The notes: generated from the letters alone by a model not told the origin. DNA of 64,000 bases from Clusia tigrina (GCA_920105625.2 OV050030.1:314451289-314515288); one strand, 5' to 3'. Positions 9,601 to 20,929 are shown, counted from the first letter of the stretch. Numbers and translations: made by a program.

Positions 9601-10828
9601 TGCATCGATGGTTTGGATGAGCAGACTCTCTCTTGTAGGGGTCAAAAAAGCTCTATCAAAACTACAACGTGCTGTGGCCATATGTTGTACCGGAGCATTT
9701 CCGACAACTCCAGGCCCGGCACATGATGCTTTGGTGAATCTCCCGCCACTAGATGTTTTCATCCGCGGAGAGGCCGTTAAGGCCATCTGCAGAGTGAAAC
9801 ATAGTGGCCACTGGTATGGGGTGTATTCTATATTGGACGACGGCGCAGGCACTGACATCGATTCTGCAATCCTGTCTATGCCCCCGGACTCCATGTCGTC
9901 AACCGTCATACTAGAAAAGCGGTACAATGTGTTGCTGCCAGAGGCTCGTTCATGGTTAGATCCCGATAACGAGCCCGGCAAACACTGCTGCCGTATTTTC
10001 ACTGATGGCTCCAGGACTGAAGAAGGTTCAGGTTCTGGTGTCTTCGTGGAATCCTGTGGGACCCGTCGGTTCTTTGCCCTTGGTCTGCATGCGTCTGTGT
10101 TTCAGGCGGAGGTGTATGCGATACTTGAGGCGATGGACTTTGTTGTGGAAAACAGGTGGAAAGGCAAATCTATTTGTGTCTGCAGTGACAGCCAAGCTGC
10201 GCTCATGGCCTTGGATAGTCCGACCACCACTTCCACGATAGTCAGGTCCTGCAAATCCAGGCTGAATTGTGTTGGAAAACATAATAGACTGACGTTGACT
10301 TGGGTCCCGGGACACGCTGGCATTGCGGGTAACGAGACCTCTGACTCCTTGGCCAGGATGGGCTCCGAGGCTGTTTTTATTGGCCCTGAGCCTGTTCTGC
10401 CACTCCCTTCCGCTGCCATCAAAGCCACTGCAAACAAGTGGGTTGTTTCGACCCACAAGCGAGCATGGCGGGCTGAGAGAGGCTGCGGATGGACGAAAAT
10501 TATGCTGCCTGCTATCTCTGACCGATGGTCACGGTTCCTTCTATCTTTAGGTAGGAGGGACTGCAGGCTGTTGGTTGGCGTGATGACAGGGCACTTTCTA
10601 TGGGCTAGGCACATGGAAAGGATTGGCATATCAGACAGTGCGCTGTGCCCAGCCTGTGGGGAAGAATACGAGACGGCGGACCATTTTCTTTGCGTCTGCC
10701 ATGCCTTTGCTCGAATCAGGTTTGGGATATTTGGCACTGATGTGCTGAGGAGTGACCAACTTGGCTTCTTGGCACCACAGGATCTACTTCTATTTTTTCG
10801 GAGGTCGGGTAGATTTAAAGCAGACTAA
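9467..10828 (+). CDS. LOA-like ORF2 C-terminus: RT thumb, RNase H and CCHC tail (copy A)
   Basis: A single 453-residue open frame covers the rest of ORF2. It starts in the RT thumb (WIYTAMVRPIITYASMVW), then RNase H: IFTDGS near residue 176, a Glu-containing QAEVYAILEAM near 212, SDSQAAL near 241 and WVPGHAGIAGNETSD near 279. The tail has a Cys/His cluster, CPACGEEYETADHFLCVC near 394. The catalytic Asp, Glu, Asp and final Asp all appear present, so this domain is the best preserved part of the copy. The first ATG is incidental; upstream coding is in another frame. Confidence 0.85.
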   Translation: MENTCRTKALSVFWQCMGIFGKTWGLSPSKVLWIYTAMVRPIITYASMVWMSRLSLVGVKKALSKLQRAVAICCTGAFPTTPGPAHDALVNLPPLDVFIRGEAVKAICRVKHSGHWYGVYSILDDGAGTDIDSAILSMPPDSMSSTVILEKRYNVLLPEARSWLDPDNEPGKHCCRIFTDGSRTEEGSGSGVFVESCGTRRFFALGLHASVFQAEVYAILEAMDFVVENRWKGKSICVCSDSQAALMALDSPTTTSTIVRSCKSRLNCVGKHNRLTLTWVPGHAGIAGNETSDSLARMGSEAVFIGPEPVLPLPSAAIKATANKWVVSTHKRAWRAERGCGWTKIMLPAISDRWSRFLLSLGRRDCRLLVGVMTGHFLWARHMERIGISDSALCPACGEEYETADHFLCVCHAFARIRFGIFGTDVLRSDQLGFLAPQDLLLFFRRSGRFKAD

Positions 10829-10921
10829 AAGGGAACCTTAAGTGCAGTACAATGGATATATACTCTGTCTGAGTGCTGCGCTTACTAGATTGTTCCGACA
10901 AAAAAACAAAAAAAAAAAACC

Positions 10922-10931
10922 TGGACTAATG
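10922..10931 (+). other. Target-site duplication of LOA copy A, right
   Basis: TGGACTAATG, identical to 6338-6347, right after the A-rich tail. Confidence 0.8.
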
Positions 10932-11113
10932 AATAATTCTGGAACAATCGACGTCGTGCGAGGTTCGTGGCTTCGTTTGCTCATAGTACGTGGACTAATG
11001 AATTATTCTGGAACAATCGACATCGTGTGATGTCCGAGGCTTTGTTTGAAAAATGGTGGTGTGGCAGAAGAATTATACGGAGTACAATTTATGGGGAAAT
11101 TTTGTTCCTTACA
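10932..11113 (-). repeat. Left LTR of minus-strand Ty3/gypsy element, inner part
   Basis: Continues the LTR interrupted at 6347. It contains a second copy of the ~70-bp section 'cgtttgctcatagtacgtggactaatg' and ends CCTTACA at 11113. Read on the minus strand the LTR starts TGTAAGGAAC. The right LTR boundary at 13299 (TGTAGC) gives a matching TACA end. Confidence 0.65.
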
Positions 11114-11126
11114 TTTCCTCCCCACT
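11114..11126 (-). other. Polypurine tract of minus-strand Ty3/gypsy element
   Basis: The plus strand reads tttcctccccact directly inside the LTR, i.e. AGTGGGGAGGAAA on the minus strand, immediately before TGTAAGG. This is the expected position and composition for the primer of plus-strand synthesis. Confidence 0.7.
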
Positions 11127-12113
11127 TTGCTAGACGGTAGTTCTCCTGCCAGAGAGTGATTTTATATGTGTTCCAGTAGAACCGGATTCGCTATAATGGT
11201 GGTTGATGTTTCTTTATTAAGCATTCGCCTCTGATGATAATTTCTCGGATTTTTTCCTTTCTTGGCACCTTTCGTTGCGGTCAGCCGCGTAGAATGGTTT
11301 CAGTTCGCTGATATGGGCTGTCCTCATTTCCTTATCCCCTTCCTGATTCATCTTGACTATGAGTGGTGAGATGAAAGTGTCCATTTTGTATTCCCCGTCG
11401 TAGAGTGGCGCTAATTTAGCGGCGAAGTGTTACACAGCCTTGTATAAATGGTGCTGTTTAGCTAATACCCACTGTTCAACTTCGGGCTTCCACGGCCTAC
11501 GACGGAGGTTGCAAAATCGTCGGTGGTCCTGGGCCGCTTGCTCCAGATTTCTTGTAACCAACTTATACGCTTCTTAATGTCGTTCGGGTCTCTCGTTTCG
11601 TGTGTGCTTCTGTTATCCCGTTCCCGGGGTGATTTCATCGTACAATAGTGTTGGGCGGCGTGGTTCCCGTCGTTGTATCTAGAATGAGGGGCTATAGCTT
11701 GTAGTTTCTGACACGTTGGTGTTGATGGCGAAGGTTAATTCAGGCAATAGCTCATCCCAATTTTGTTGCTCTTTTCCTGCAAATTGTGCGACCATTGTCG
11801 TTATAGTGCAGTTGCCACGCTCGGCGGCATTTTCTTCTGGCGTGTAAGGGTGGTGGACTGATGTTTCATACCGTAGTCCCTGAAATGACTTGTTTGTGAA
11901 TTGAGAACCGTTGTCCGTCACCAAGACCTTTGGGACTCCAAAAGGGGCTAAGATGTGCTCCCAAAAGGCCCGTTGTATGGTCTCGATGGTGGCCTTTCGT
12001 AGGGGAGCCGCTTCTGTCCATTTGGAGAATTTGTCATGGAAGACTACCATCATGGTGTTTGAGCGGGGTAAGGGCCCAACAAATTCATCGCATAATATGT
12101 CCCACGGTTCCAA
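11127..12113 (-). pseudogene. Ty3/gypsy integrase (core and C-terminal region), minus strand
   Basis: 11679-12113 gives the integrase core: EPWDILCDEFVGPLPRS with the first Asp, VFHDKFSKWTEA, FGVPKVLVTDNGSQFTN with the second Asp, and HHPYTPEENAAERGN with the catalytic Glu. Further left the minus strand continues with a C-terminal region (PWKPEVEQWVLAKQHHLYKA near 11490, then LAPLYDG after a stop) containing several stops. The core starts right after an RT remnant, so most of RT and all of RNase H are deleted between about 12116 and 12190. Confidence 0.75.
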
Positions 12114-12800
12114 AAATATGGCGGTACAGCTGCCCGGTCTCTATAGTGTAGTCGGCGAATATAACCAGATCGACGAGTACATAAGTTGACGATAGTCGCT
12201 ACATAGACGCCATTTCCCGTCATTTTTCCGGACCGGGACAATCGTTGTACTGTGAGGGCTATGCGAAGGTTCAATACAGCCTTTTTCTAGTAGGTTGTGC
12301 ACTTCCGCGCTGATAACTGCTTGCTATGCTGAGTTTCACGGGTACTATCTTTGCTTGATAGGCTGGTCATTTCGAATCACGATCTTGTGGTTCGTCAGGT
12401 TGGATACACTTGGCTCGTCCATAAATTTAGCCAACTCCGTGGCGAGGACACGTATGGTCGTGCACGATGCGGTGACTCGGGTTTGCACACCTTGCATCGG
12501 GGATCCTAGGTTGATCTCGTGGTCTCCACATTTCAGGGACATACCTTGTTTGGTCATGTAATCAAGGCCGAATAGTAAGTCGTCAATGGAGTCGGGCATA
12601 TTGAATAGCACCAGCTGGCATACCTTTCCTCCCAGCCTGACTCACACCACAAACGCTTGAATGATTTCTCTTGTTCGCCCATCCGCCATACTTCCTCTAG
12701 TGTTTACAGAGGCGCCTGTATCTAGCGTGGCCGTTATATCATCTGTGCCGATGGTGACGGCGGCACATATGCATTCCCCATCACAACGTAGCGCACTTAC
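12114..12800 (-). pseudogene. Ty3/gypsy protease and N-terminal RT remnant, minus strand
   Basis: Reading leftward, the retropepsin motif LDTGASVN is encoded near 12740-12715. It is followed by the linker frame 12345-12611 (DDLLFGLDYMTKQ) that normally joins protease to RT. Near 12245-12180 the RT start RKNDGKWRLCSDYRQL is recognisable, after which the sequence jumps to integrase. Stops and frame changes are scattered throughout. Confidence 0.7.
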
Positions 12801-13298
12801 TGTGTGTGAGGCTTGTTTTCGGTGGGGTGCTCCATGCCTCGGCGGCAGTCCCGCTCGTTTTCCCCTGATTTCCTACAGTATTCAACAGTCCTGGTTCCCC
12901 TCTTTCCGCACTCCCAACAGAAGAGGACTTGGGCGTTACAACAGTGTCGTTCGATGTGTCCTGACTGACCGAACCGTCTGCAAGCTGTGTGTAGATTTGT
13001 CGATGAATCATAGTTCACTGGTGCTACCTGCAGGTTCCTTCTTTCTCGTGGGGATGTTCGTTTAACCCGTAGCTGGATTACTGGTCATACTTGTGGTGGC
13101 CGCGATAGTGCTGCTCGTGGAGTATCGCGGTCACCACGTATACCCTCTAGGTCTTCCGCCAACTCGTCCAGCGGCATGCCGCATGAGATTTTGTAGTTCA
13201 ACCATATACTGCTTGAATGTTTCCCGTGGTTGTTGTTGCAAAATAGTCTCTGTAAATGTTGGTACTTGCCCTTAGTGTATTCGTAGTTTCGTCATCGG
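12797..13298 (-). pseudogene. Ty3/gypsy gag C-terminus with zinc knuckles, minus strand
   Basis: The minus strand shows a capsid-like segment (FTETILQQQPRETFKQYMVE near 13250-13195) and then nucleocapsid zinc-knuckle remnants in 12797-13018: CRRFGQSGHIERHC followed by CWECGKRGTRTVEYC. The first fits CX3-4GHX4C; the second has lost its His. The gag N-terminus and the primer binding site are missing, because the LTR-like right copy starts directly at 13299. Confidence 0.7.
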
Positions 13299-13655
13299 TG
13301 TAGCTGCTTCGAATGCTGGAGTCTAAAGAGTGTGAGAGGATGGCCTCGAGGAAGTGTTGTTGTTCTTTAACTGTTGTCCGCTTCTTCCATATCGATTCTC
13401 TGTTGTTAAGGCCTTGGTGTTGTTGTCGTCCCAATTCGCTTTAAGGGAACCATCACTATCCCTGAAGAAATCATCTTGTCGTCACTGATTGTCTGCGAGT
13501 TGTTGTTGCTGAGTGTCTGTGCGTCGATCGTTCTGTATTTACAACATGTTAGTGTGGCATCATTTGGAATTGGAATAAACTAATTCTTCTGGAATAATCT
13601 ACGTCATGTGAGGTCCTTGGTCGCATGAGACAAAATTGTGGTGGTGTCTTTTTTA
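13299..13655 (-). repeat. Right (5') LTR of minus-strand Ty3/gypsy element, truncated
   Basis: Homologous to 5716-6347 and 10932-11060. Starts TGTAGC and loses similarity after 'ggtggtgtc' at about 13655, so the outer end with the expected CCTTACA is gone. It lacks the ~44-bp tandem array of the left copy. Confidence 0.6.
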
Positions 13656-14239
13656 AGTTCAAAACAATCAGCGGCTTTATTCTTAAACTCTATTTACATG
13701 GTAAGGTAAACACTTTTCTGGTGTTCAGTTACGCATTGGTTGATTGGTCGGTCAACCCAACTGACCTACACAATATAAGAATGTCGATGTTGCATTCTAT
13801 AGGCCAATGTCATCCCAAAAGCGAACTGTGATACTGTGAAAAGACGGAAAACCACGGCTCCCACTGAAGCGCACCAATCCAAGCAGAGCTACGGCGGGAA
13901 GGCAGAGAACAAAGCGACAAGAACCAGTAGCACAGGGAAACCACGTATTAAACGACGCTGGGACTAAGAAATAAAAATTACTCTGTACGACAAAAAACTC
14001 AAATAATTATGCGAACGACGCACCACAGTGAAAACCAGTTAAACCGGATTACAACAACAGCCACTAGCGCAACAAAGCGAGAATAACGGAAAGCAATGGA
14101 ACTATTGTGTGCATTTAATTTCGCAAATAGTACAAGACACACACGCGTAGATGAAATTGAAGCACATAACGGACACGACAGAACGAGCGCTAAGTCTGCT
14201 GTCAAAAAAATGTAAAAGCACAAAGAGAAGCCGAAAACG
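13656..14239. other. Spacer, unassigned
   Basis: Possibly the edge of another degraded LTR (reverse AATAAA at about 13678), but I find no coding domain and no matching second copy in the window. Confidence 0.35.
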
Positions 14240-14430
14240 GCTGGGCAATCACAAAGATAGTGGACGACTGCTCCTTTCTCCTATGGGTCTTTGCAGCTCC
14301 TGCAATAAGCATTGAACAGAATGCCCATTTTTAGGTGCCGATAGTCCAATGATCCAATGAGATCTTCCCCCAAATCACTGAGCCGTATGTTTAGATCGAC
14401 CGCAACACCATATTGTACATCCAGAGTACA
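14240..14430 (-). pseudogene. LINE ORF2 C-terminal tail scrap, minus strand
   Basis: The minus strand from about 14425 reads GVAVDLNIRLSDLGED, then CRSCKD and, after a small frame interruption, VVHYLCDCPAVFGF. This is the Cys/His tail that follows RNase H in I/LOA-type LINEs. No other part of the element is evident next to it. Confidence 0.6.
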
Positions 14431-15279
14431 ATTTTTTGTCTAAGACAGAGTAGGTGTAAATTAGTTTAAAAAAAGCCATATTTAGCATACGAGTATTTCA
14501 GTATAGTTTTTTTTATTATAGGAATATGTATGTGTAAATGTATAGGACTACAAACAGCAGTTTTTAAATAATTTTGCTTAATATATTTAATACTCGAAGC
14601 TAATCTTAATTATCATCACCGTCAATATCATAATTATAATTATCATCATCATTATAATTATGATCGTTGATTTCGTCCGTCACAAATTCGGCAAATTTCT
14701 CATACTTGAAATTAGCGGGTCAGAGGTTATTAGAAAAAGCATATTAAGTATGTCTCTGTTGGATTTTTCGTTACTGAACTTGCGCGAAAATGCTCTGTAA
14801 AATTTTTAAAATCTTAGTTTCGAGCCTCCTGCACTTCTTCTGATAATTGACCGATTGGTAATAAGACATAAGATATATTTTCTGGTCCGTGTATAAAATA
14901 TTTGTGTAAAGTTGGAGGCATACATCATTAATGAGTTTTAAGTAAATTTTTATGTCAGCAGATTTTCCTCCATTTTGAAAGAAACCGTCTAGCTGTATTT
15001 GCATCGTTTGTATTGCCAAACCTGGCTTAGGATGGTCATGGAACATTCCTGTCAAAGGAATGTATGCATGTTATACACATATATGTATATACGTATACCA
15101 ATTCTTACTATTCTTTACATGCTTATTACTCAATAAAGCCAGTCTCAGTAAATCGCACTGAGAATGAGCGCATCTTTTTTTTCCTCCGCTCTAGAGTATT
15201 TTCGTTACAAGCATGATCGATAAAATACAAAATTTCTGTTCATTCAATGGCATTATATTTTTCTTATGTATTTTTACCT
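14431..15279. other. AT-rich spacer with TAATTA-like simple sequence
   Basis: Contains a low-complexity run (14608-14670, 'attataattatcatcatc'). An unrecognised minus-strand open frame at 14771-15055 has no visible domain. Confidence 0.4.
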
Positions 15280-16181
15280 ATTGAACTAGAAAAACGCAAT
15301 TAGAAAATTTTCTATAGATAGGTTTGTGAGATATAGGTTTGTGAATTTTTTTTTTGGTTCAATTTTGGAGGAGGCTTCACTTGTTAGGCTATATAATAAA
15401 AATAAAATTTTACCCAATGGTACCTTCACTGAATAACTCATAACTCCGGTATCGGGAAGGAAACGTGGTATTTCTCCCCAGTGTGCGCCTGGGCGCTGGG
15501 CATTCGCAGCTTCTACAGAAATGAGGGAATCTAAGTATATATTCATATGTTCCAATAAGGCAGTGTCCGGCTACGATGCCTACTATTTATCTGGATAAAC
15601 GCTATGTTTAGTGGTATCAGTTCCATTGACCTGGCTGGCGCTATTTTAGACCAGATTTGCTTTGCAGTGTTGTAGGCCGGTTCTCGTAGCCATCTAGCAT
15701 TTACCTTTTTTAAGTATTCTATTTTTAGTAGCATTTTGCAAGAGGCTAGTGGAATACCTGCCTCTTGTACTGTGCTTATCTTATGTAGTTCGGTGGCTGC
15801 TCTGGTCAGTTCATCTGCTACATAATTTCCTTCAATATTTCTGTGGCCAGGAACCCATATCGTTCCGAATTCTCGTTTAGAGCTGGTTACAATGTAGGGT
15901 TAGTTTTTAAGTGTGGATGTGCATTTAGTAGCGTCTGCATCGCGGACTCGCTATCAGTGTAAATAGAGATGTTAATTGTATTTACAATTGATATGCAAAC
16001 CTCATCAGGAGGTTATATAACATTCAAGATTTTAATGCATAACATATTATTTTGCATATAATTAGGCTTGTGTTAAGCAAACCTTGCCAGCATAACGATG
16101 AAACTTGCATTGTTGACAAAACGTCCATTAATTTAATATTGCAACGAAGGCTTTCCACAGGATGAAATATGATATCAAGTG
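15280..16181 (-). pseudogene. LOA/I-like LINE: RNase H and C-terminal tail (3' half of split LINE)
   Basis: The minus strand reads, from right to left, IIFHPVESLRC, NGRFVNNASF, then RNase H with SIYTDSESAMQTLLNAHPH near 15965-15905, FLATE and LTRAATELHKISTVQEAG near 15840-15760, and the tail CRSCECP near 15500. Stops are frequent. The right edge at 16181 is the left border of the BEL element. The upstream half of the same LINE resumes at 25169, and the frame runs across the join (NTIPIRRSL then DIIFHPV). Confidence 0.7.
16177..16181 (+). other. BEL target-site duplication, left
   Basis: AAGTG here is repeated at 25169-25173. Joining the flanks through one copy restores an open LINE frame, which supports 5-bp duplication, the size usual for BEL/Pao. 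Confidence 0.7.
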
Positions 16182-16500
16182 CAATCCTCTAAAGAACTCA
16201 AGTCAAAGTCAGCTTCCAAATTCAATAAACAATAATTGCCTTTTCATGGTAATGAATAATAATTCAATAATATCGAAATATATGTATATATAGAATATAT
16301 GTAATGTATGCATAGGAAAAATTAAAAAAAAGCTACGATTGGCACAGCCAAAAGTCAGTCAATCAGTAAGAGTTAAATGTGAGTGTTTTCATTTTAACTA
16401 AGCAACTTTTTGATTGATTCTCTGACACCAAGGTTTATATGCCTGTTGTCACCCATTTTATCAACTCGGTACAAGAACCGTTGTTCAAATTAGTTTAAAC
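16182..16500 (+). repeat. 5' LTR of BEL/Pao element
   Basis: From about 16200 it aligns with 24867-25168 with scattered substitutions and a few small indels. It ends TTTAAAC. The first bases do not form a canonical TG, so the exact left border rests on the AAGTG duplication and on LINE frame continuity. Confidence 0.7.
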
Positions 16501-16504
16501 CTTT

Positions 16505-16522
16505 TGGTGACCCGAAGAAAAG
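16505..16522 (+). other. Putative primer binding site of BEL/Pao element
   Basis: TGGTGACCCGAAGAAAAG begins four bases after the LTR. The TGG start fits pairing with a tRNA CCA end. I could not assign the tRNA. Confidence 0.45.
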
Positions 16523-16893
16523 GGCACAGCCGTCAGAAGCAGCGCAGGTTTATGTACCGCGGTTGCAGCTGTCTACGTATCATAAAATCAGATAGCATAG
16601 TATCATAAAATCAGATCGGTGTACGTGACTTTGTTGTTCACTACACCAGTTCAAGCACACAGGGAATATCCGCAGCCAGGGTAAGAGCACATCAGTGTGA
16701 ACCCTGAACGAAAAGCTAGCCAGCGTCAGTTCCGGCAAACAAGGTGCCACAGGACACGTCAACAGCAAGAGGCAAAAGCAATCCAGTGTGAGCCTAATCA
16801 TCAGCAGCTAATAGTCACAGTAATTATTAACGAACAGTAGCAGTCTTCTACCGCTCATTCAAATTTACATTTGAAGACATCAGTGAATCATCA

Positions 16894-18330
16894 TGGCCCG
16901 TTTGGAAGAGCTCATTAGCCAACAAGACGACAATGTCGAAAAATTTGTAAATTTCATAACCAATTAAAAGAAGACACCAAAGGAAAGGAAGACTATCTTC
17001 AAAGAAAAATAAAATAAATTGAAGACTTGTGGTTGATTTTTAAAAAAATCGTCAATGTAATAGGAAGGCTTCTAACTATATACGAAGACCATTCATAATT
17101 TAAAACAGGATCTTTACGCAAAGATAGGAGAAAAATATAATGAAACTCTGGAGGAAATTCATCCTTTCATCAAGGAAAGTAAAGTGAAGCCTGTTGCATC
17201 ACTAAGGTCTAACTACGACTACACAGACCAGCAGGAAAGCGTGGAGTCATTCCAAACCGCATCCGTGACGAATGCAGTGGCGGTGTTAATGGCAACAAGC
17301 ATTAATGTCGTCACTCAAACGGTTATCAGGAATTGACACAGATAAGAACCAGGAACATCATTATTATGAAGGCAATAATGTTCGCATCCAGCGATGGAGT
17401 GAAATCGAGAGCTATAAAATATAAGAGCAATATCCCCGTTAGAGGAAGGTTACGACTTCGACAGATACCTTGAGATTGAACAGCATGTACATTCAATGAT
17501 GATGGAATTGACAACAGTGTCACAAAAAGCCCATGAAAAATAAGACAAAGAAGCTCCAGCATCATCTGAACCGCAAATATACCGATTACCGTAAATATCA
17601 ATTCCCACATTTAACAGTGATTACCTAAAATGGAACCAATTTTATGAAATTTTCACCGAAATGATACTTAAGGCATCAGTATCATCAATACAAAAGATGT
17701 GGTATTTGAAGGCCAACTTGATCGAATAATGAAGCACCTAGCGTTAACAAATGATAATTATAAAACAGGTTAGAAACTGCTACAAGATCAATACTACAAC
17801 AAGAAGTTGTTAGCATCCACTGTAATTCAACGTTTAACAGGACATCCAAGCCTCCCATATACGTGAAAGCCTGTTGGCTTGGGACCCATTGCTGCTGCAA
17901 TTGCACATTAAAAAACTGGATAGTCAAAGCCACATACTCTACGAACGATCATTGTAGAATCCCAAAGAGCTACAAAGAATAAAAGGTTTTCTTGAAAATC
18001 GATTTCAATCATTGGAGCCCTCGGTGGTAAAGAAAGAACAAACACACTAAAGGTGACATCATCGGTCGCAGCGGCTGCCACATGCCGCTTTTGCTCGGGT
18101 AAGGATCACCCAATATAATTTTGCAAGGAATTTTTGAAGTTGTCTATCGATTAAACTGGGCTAAAAGTGAAGGATCTGCTTCAATTGTCTCAGATGTAAC
18201 CACACTGCAAGGGAGTTTACTCCTCGGGGCTGCACCAAATGCAATAAAAAACACAACACGTTGTTTCATCTAGAAGCACGGGAGCAGACCACAAGAGGAA
18301 GCCGATCAACACCAACCAATTCAAAGGCAA
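16894..18330 (+). pseudogene. BEL/Pao gag
   Basis: Starts at ATG 16894 (MARLEELISQQDD) and is soon interrupted by stops. A typical BEL capsid phrase appears near 17605-17700 (LKWNQFYEIFTEMI). The nucleocapsid shows the BEL zinc-finger arrangement: CRFCSGKDHPI near 18090 and a later Cys/His group near 18220-18270 (CTKCNKKHNTLFHLE) that runs into the protease frame. At least ten inactivating changes are visible. Confidence 0.7.
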
Positions 18331-19110
18331 CTATCTCCAAAGCAGCAGCAACATCAAATACAACTCTTTCCAATACTGCAGTGGCATCAGCAGCCACCGA
18401 CATCATGCCTACACATCGAAGTTATGTCTTGTTGGGAACAGCTAAAATAAGAATAACAGCTGCGAACGGAAGATCGGGTGAATTTAGAGCCATCCTCGAC
18501 TCAGGTTCACAGATCAACATTGTCTTCGAGCGTGTTATTAAAAGATTAGTCATATCTCCATTCGAAGCTTTGTTGTGCATTGAATACATTGGAAATGCAC
18601 AAAGAAGAGGTAACCAACGTGCTCAAATGAAACTGGAATCTCAAACAAGAAATTTTGCAGCCGACTTCTATACATCTGTGCTGCCAAGTATTGTTCCGAC
18701 TCAACTAGCTCATCAGCTAAACATTACAAGATGGCCAATTACTAAAGGGTGTACAACTGGCTGATCCGGAATTTCAGCAGCCAGGAAAAATCGATGTTCC
18801 CCTGGGTCCAGAGTTATATTACGACCTAATAGAAATGGGCCAAATAAAACTTTCCTCTCAGCTCCGAGTCATGCAAAACACAACGCTTGGGTTTGTGATA
18901 AGTGGAAATATTGGCCAAAGCGCAACAAAAACAGCGACATGTGCAGTCTACACTGGTCAGGAGAATGATTCCTTCAACGATACTCTTAAAAAATTCTGGC
19001 AACTGGAAGCATATGCAGCACACCTAGCAGCAAGTTTACAACAGCCGAGCGTCGCTGTGAAAAACATTTTCTGCAAAATTATCAACGTAATAACAACGGG
19101 CGCTTCATAG
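18261..19110 (+). pseudogene. BEL/Pao aspartic protease region
   Basis: 18261-18764 is open for 167 codons. After a Thr/Ser-rich linker comes the protease start (YVLLGTAKIRI) and the catalytic motif AILDSGSQINIV near residues 77-88. Then KLESQTRNFAADFYTSVLPSIV. A frame shift leads into 18835-19110 (GQIKLSSQLRVMQNTTLGFV, SFNDTLKKFWQLEAYA), the usual BEL linker before RT. Residue spacing fits BEL/Pao rather than Ty3 protease. Confidence 0.75.
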
Positions 19111-19319
19111 TTAAATTGCCGTTCCAAACTATTCCAAACCAACTAAGAGAATCGCGGAAGTTAACTCTGCAACGCTTCATGACAATTGAATAAAAAATGA
19201 TTTAAAAAAATGATTGAATTCAAGGCCCAATGCTCGCCTTCCCAATGCTCGCCTTCATGCGAGAATACGAGAAGCTTAGTCATATGTAAGAGATTGACAT
19301 AACTAGTATCAAGAGGCCC

Positions 19320-19860
19320 TACTACTTTCTTCCACATTATGCTGTTTTAAAGCCAGACAGCTCAACGACAAAGCCAAGAGTTGTATTCGATGCTTCAGCC
19401 AAAACATCAACCAATGTTTCTTTAAACATCCTTCTGGCAACAGGACCAACTAACCACGAAGATGTGTTCACAATTCTTTTACGTTTCCGGCTCCCACGAT
19501 TTGTCTTTACAGCTGGCACTGAAAAGATGTATCGACAAGTGCGGGTAGATAAAGATCAAAAGTATCAGCTCATCTGGTGCAGAGAGGATCCCTCACATCC
19601 TATGAAGTGTTATCAGATCATGACCGTCACCCACGGTACAACAACTGCACCGTATTTGGCTATCCGCACACTTCAAGCTCTGGCTGACGATCAAGCCAAC
19701 AAATACCAACTAGAAGCAGAAGTCGTAAAATTAAATTTTTATGTCCATGAAGTGCTGAGTGGATCTGATCATCTTTCCACTGCATGTGAAATACAGCGGC
19801 AGCTGCGCCTCATGGGTTTCAATTTACGGAAATGGTGCTCCACAGAAAGTTATTAGAAGA
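19320..19860 (+). pseudogene. BEL/Pao reverse transcriptase with mutated active site
   Basis: RT motifs are easy to follow: AVLKPDSSTTKPRVVFDASA near 19341, a fingers/palm block (MYRQVRVDKDQKYQLIW) near 19527, TTAPYLAIRTLQALADD near 19640, and the active-site strand near 19738. That strand reads FYVHEVLSG where BEL elements have YVDDVLSG, so both catalytic Asp residues are replaced (HE). LMGFNLRKW follows near 19810. The enzyme is certainly inactive in this copy. Confidence 0.8.
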
Positions 19861-20731
19861 AATTCCTGTAACGGATCGTGAAGTACATATGGAATTCGGT
19901 GACACACTGGACGACAACATCAAGATAATGGAATTGGCTTGGAGCCCTTCTAATTATGACTTTAAGGTCAAGGTCGTTGAAGTAGAATCCGATACGATAA
20001 CAAAGCGTTCAGCCTTAGCATATATTTCCCCTTGGCTTCGTCGCGCCACAGCAAAAATATTTCTTCAACAACTTTGGAAACTTAAAATAGACTGCGATAC
20101 AGAACTTTCAGCACCACTTCACAAACATGGCTAACCTTCAAAAAGGACTTGCAGCGTACTACGCCACATCTTTGGTCGCACAGTACCCAACGACTCTCAA
20201 GTGCACATTTTCGCATCGCACATCAATGCGGTAACATTAATGGGAACACAAGATTGCCAAAGCCAGCGAATCGTTCGATTCTTATGTGCGAAATCTGGAG
20301 TAGTTCCAACAAAGCAGATAACATTACCAAGACTGGAATTCTGCGCTGCTAAGGTTGCCGTGGAATTGATGCAGAAGCTCAAAGAAAGCTCATTCTTCAA
20401 AGGCATGACAACACATTTTTGGTCTGATTCCAAAGGGGTTCTGGGATGGATTATTGCATAATCTGCACACTACCACACATACGTGGTCAACCGAATTTCG
20501 ACTATTCAGCAAGCAACTAATCCACAACAATGGCGACACGTGCCATCCAAGGACAATCCCGCGGCCCTGGTATCAAGAGGCGTGACACCAGCTAAATTGG
20601 TGGACATCCTTTTTTGGCTATATGGACATAAGTTCCTGCACGGATCTATGACCAGCCAGTTCAACCTCCGCGAAAAAAAGTGCTTTGGAACTCAGGCAGC
20701 AGGCGAATGCAGTTCTAACAACAACTACTAA
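19832..20731 (+). pseudogene. BEL/Pao RT connection and RNase H
   Basis: 19832-20134 carries LLEEIPVTDRE and TLGxxW-like ELAWSPSNYDFKV. In 20201-20461 the RNase H-like domain shows FASHINAVTLMGTQ, LPRLEFCAAKVAVELMQKL and THFWSDSKGVLGWI, where SDSK holds a catalytic Asp. 20483-20731 continues NRISTIQQATNPQQWRHVPSKDNPA, the usual end of the domain. Three frames are needed. Confidence 0.75.
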
Positions 20732-20929
20732 AGAGTGAATACCTTCTGGAAAGAAATCAATCACAAGAATTAATTTTGACTCCTACAAATAATTGTAGCG
20801 TATATAATTCGTTATGCTATTAAGAAGCAAGGTGTCCTACCCACAAATATCACCAACAGCCGAAGAAATCATTGACATTGATTGTCAAGGGTATCCAAAG
20901 AAGAGCCTTTTACGATGACATTAAAAGTG

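Larger units (their letters stand above)
6348..10921 (+). mobile_element. LOA-like non-LTR retrotransposon, copy A
   Basis: A near full-length LINE: 5' UTR, ORF1, then ORF2 with AP endonuclease, RT, RNase H and a CCHC-like tail, ending in an A-rich tail at 10901-10920. A 10-bp duplication flanks it. LINE clades with both AP endonuclease and RNase H include I and LOA. The ORF1 style shared with copy B favours LOA, but this is a judgement by eye. It is defective: deletions relative to copy B remove ~107 bp and ~460 bp of ORF1 and 15 bp of the endonuclease, and there are several frameshifts. Confidence 0.8.

Noticed and set aside
11911..13065. Plus-strand ORFs at 11911-12189 and 12661-13065
   Set aside because: They are complements of integrase, protease and gag coding on the minus strand.
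14771..15055. 94-codon minus-strand ORF as a host gene
   Set aside because: No recognisable domain, no promoter or intron context, and AT-rich composition. It may be a chance frame.
15970..16181. BEL 5' LTR starting at TGTTAATTG (15970)
   Set aside because: The minus-strand LINE frame (RNase H) continues through this stretch, and the right LTR has no matching sequence. AAGTG at 16177 with LINE frame continuity gives a better border.
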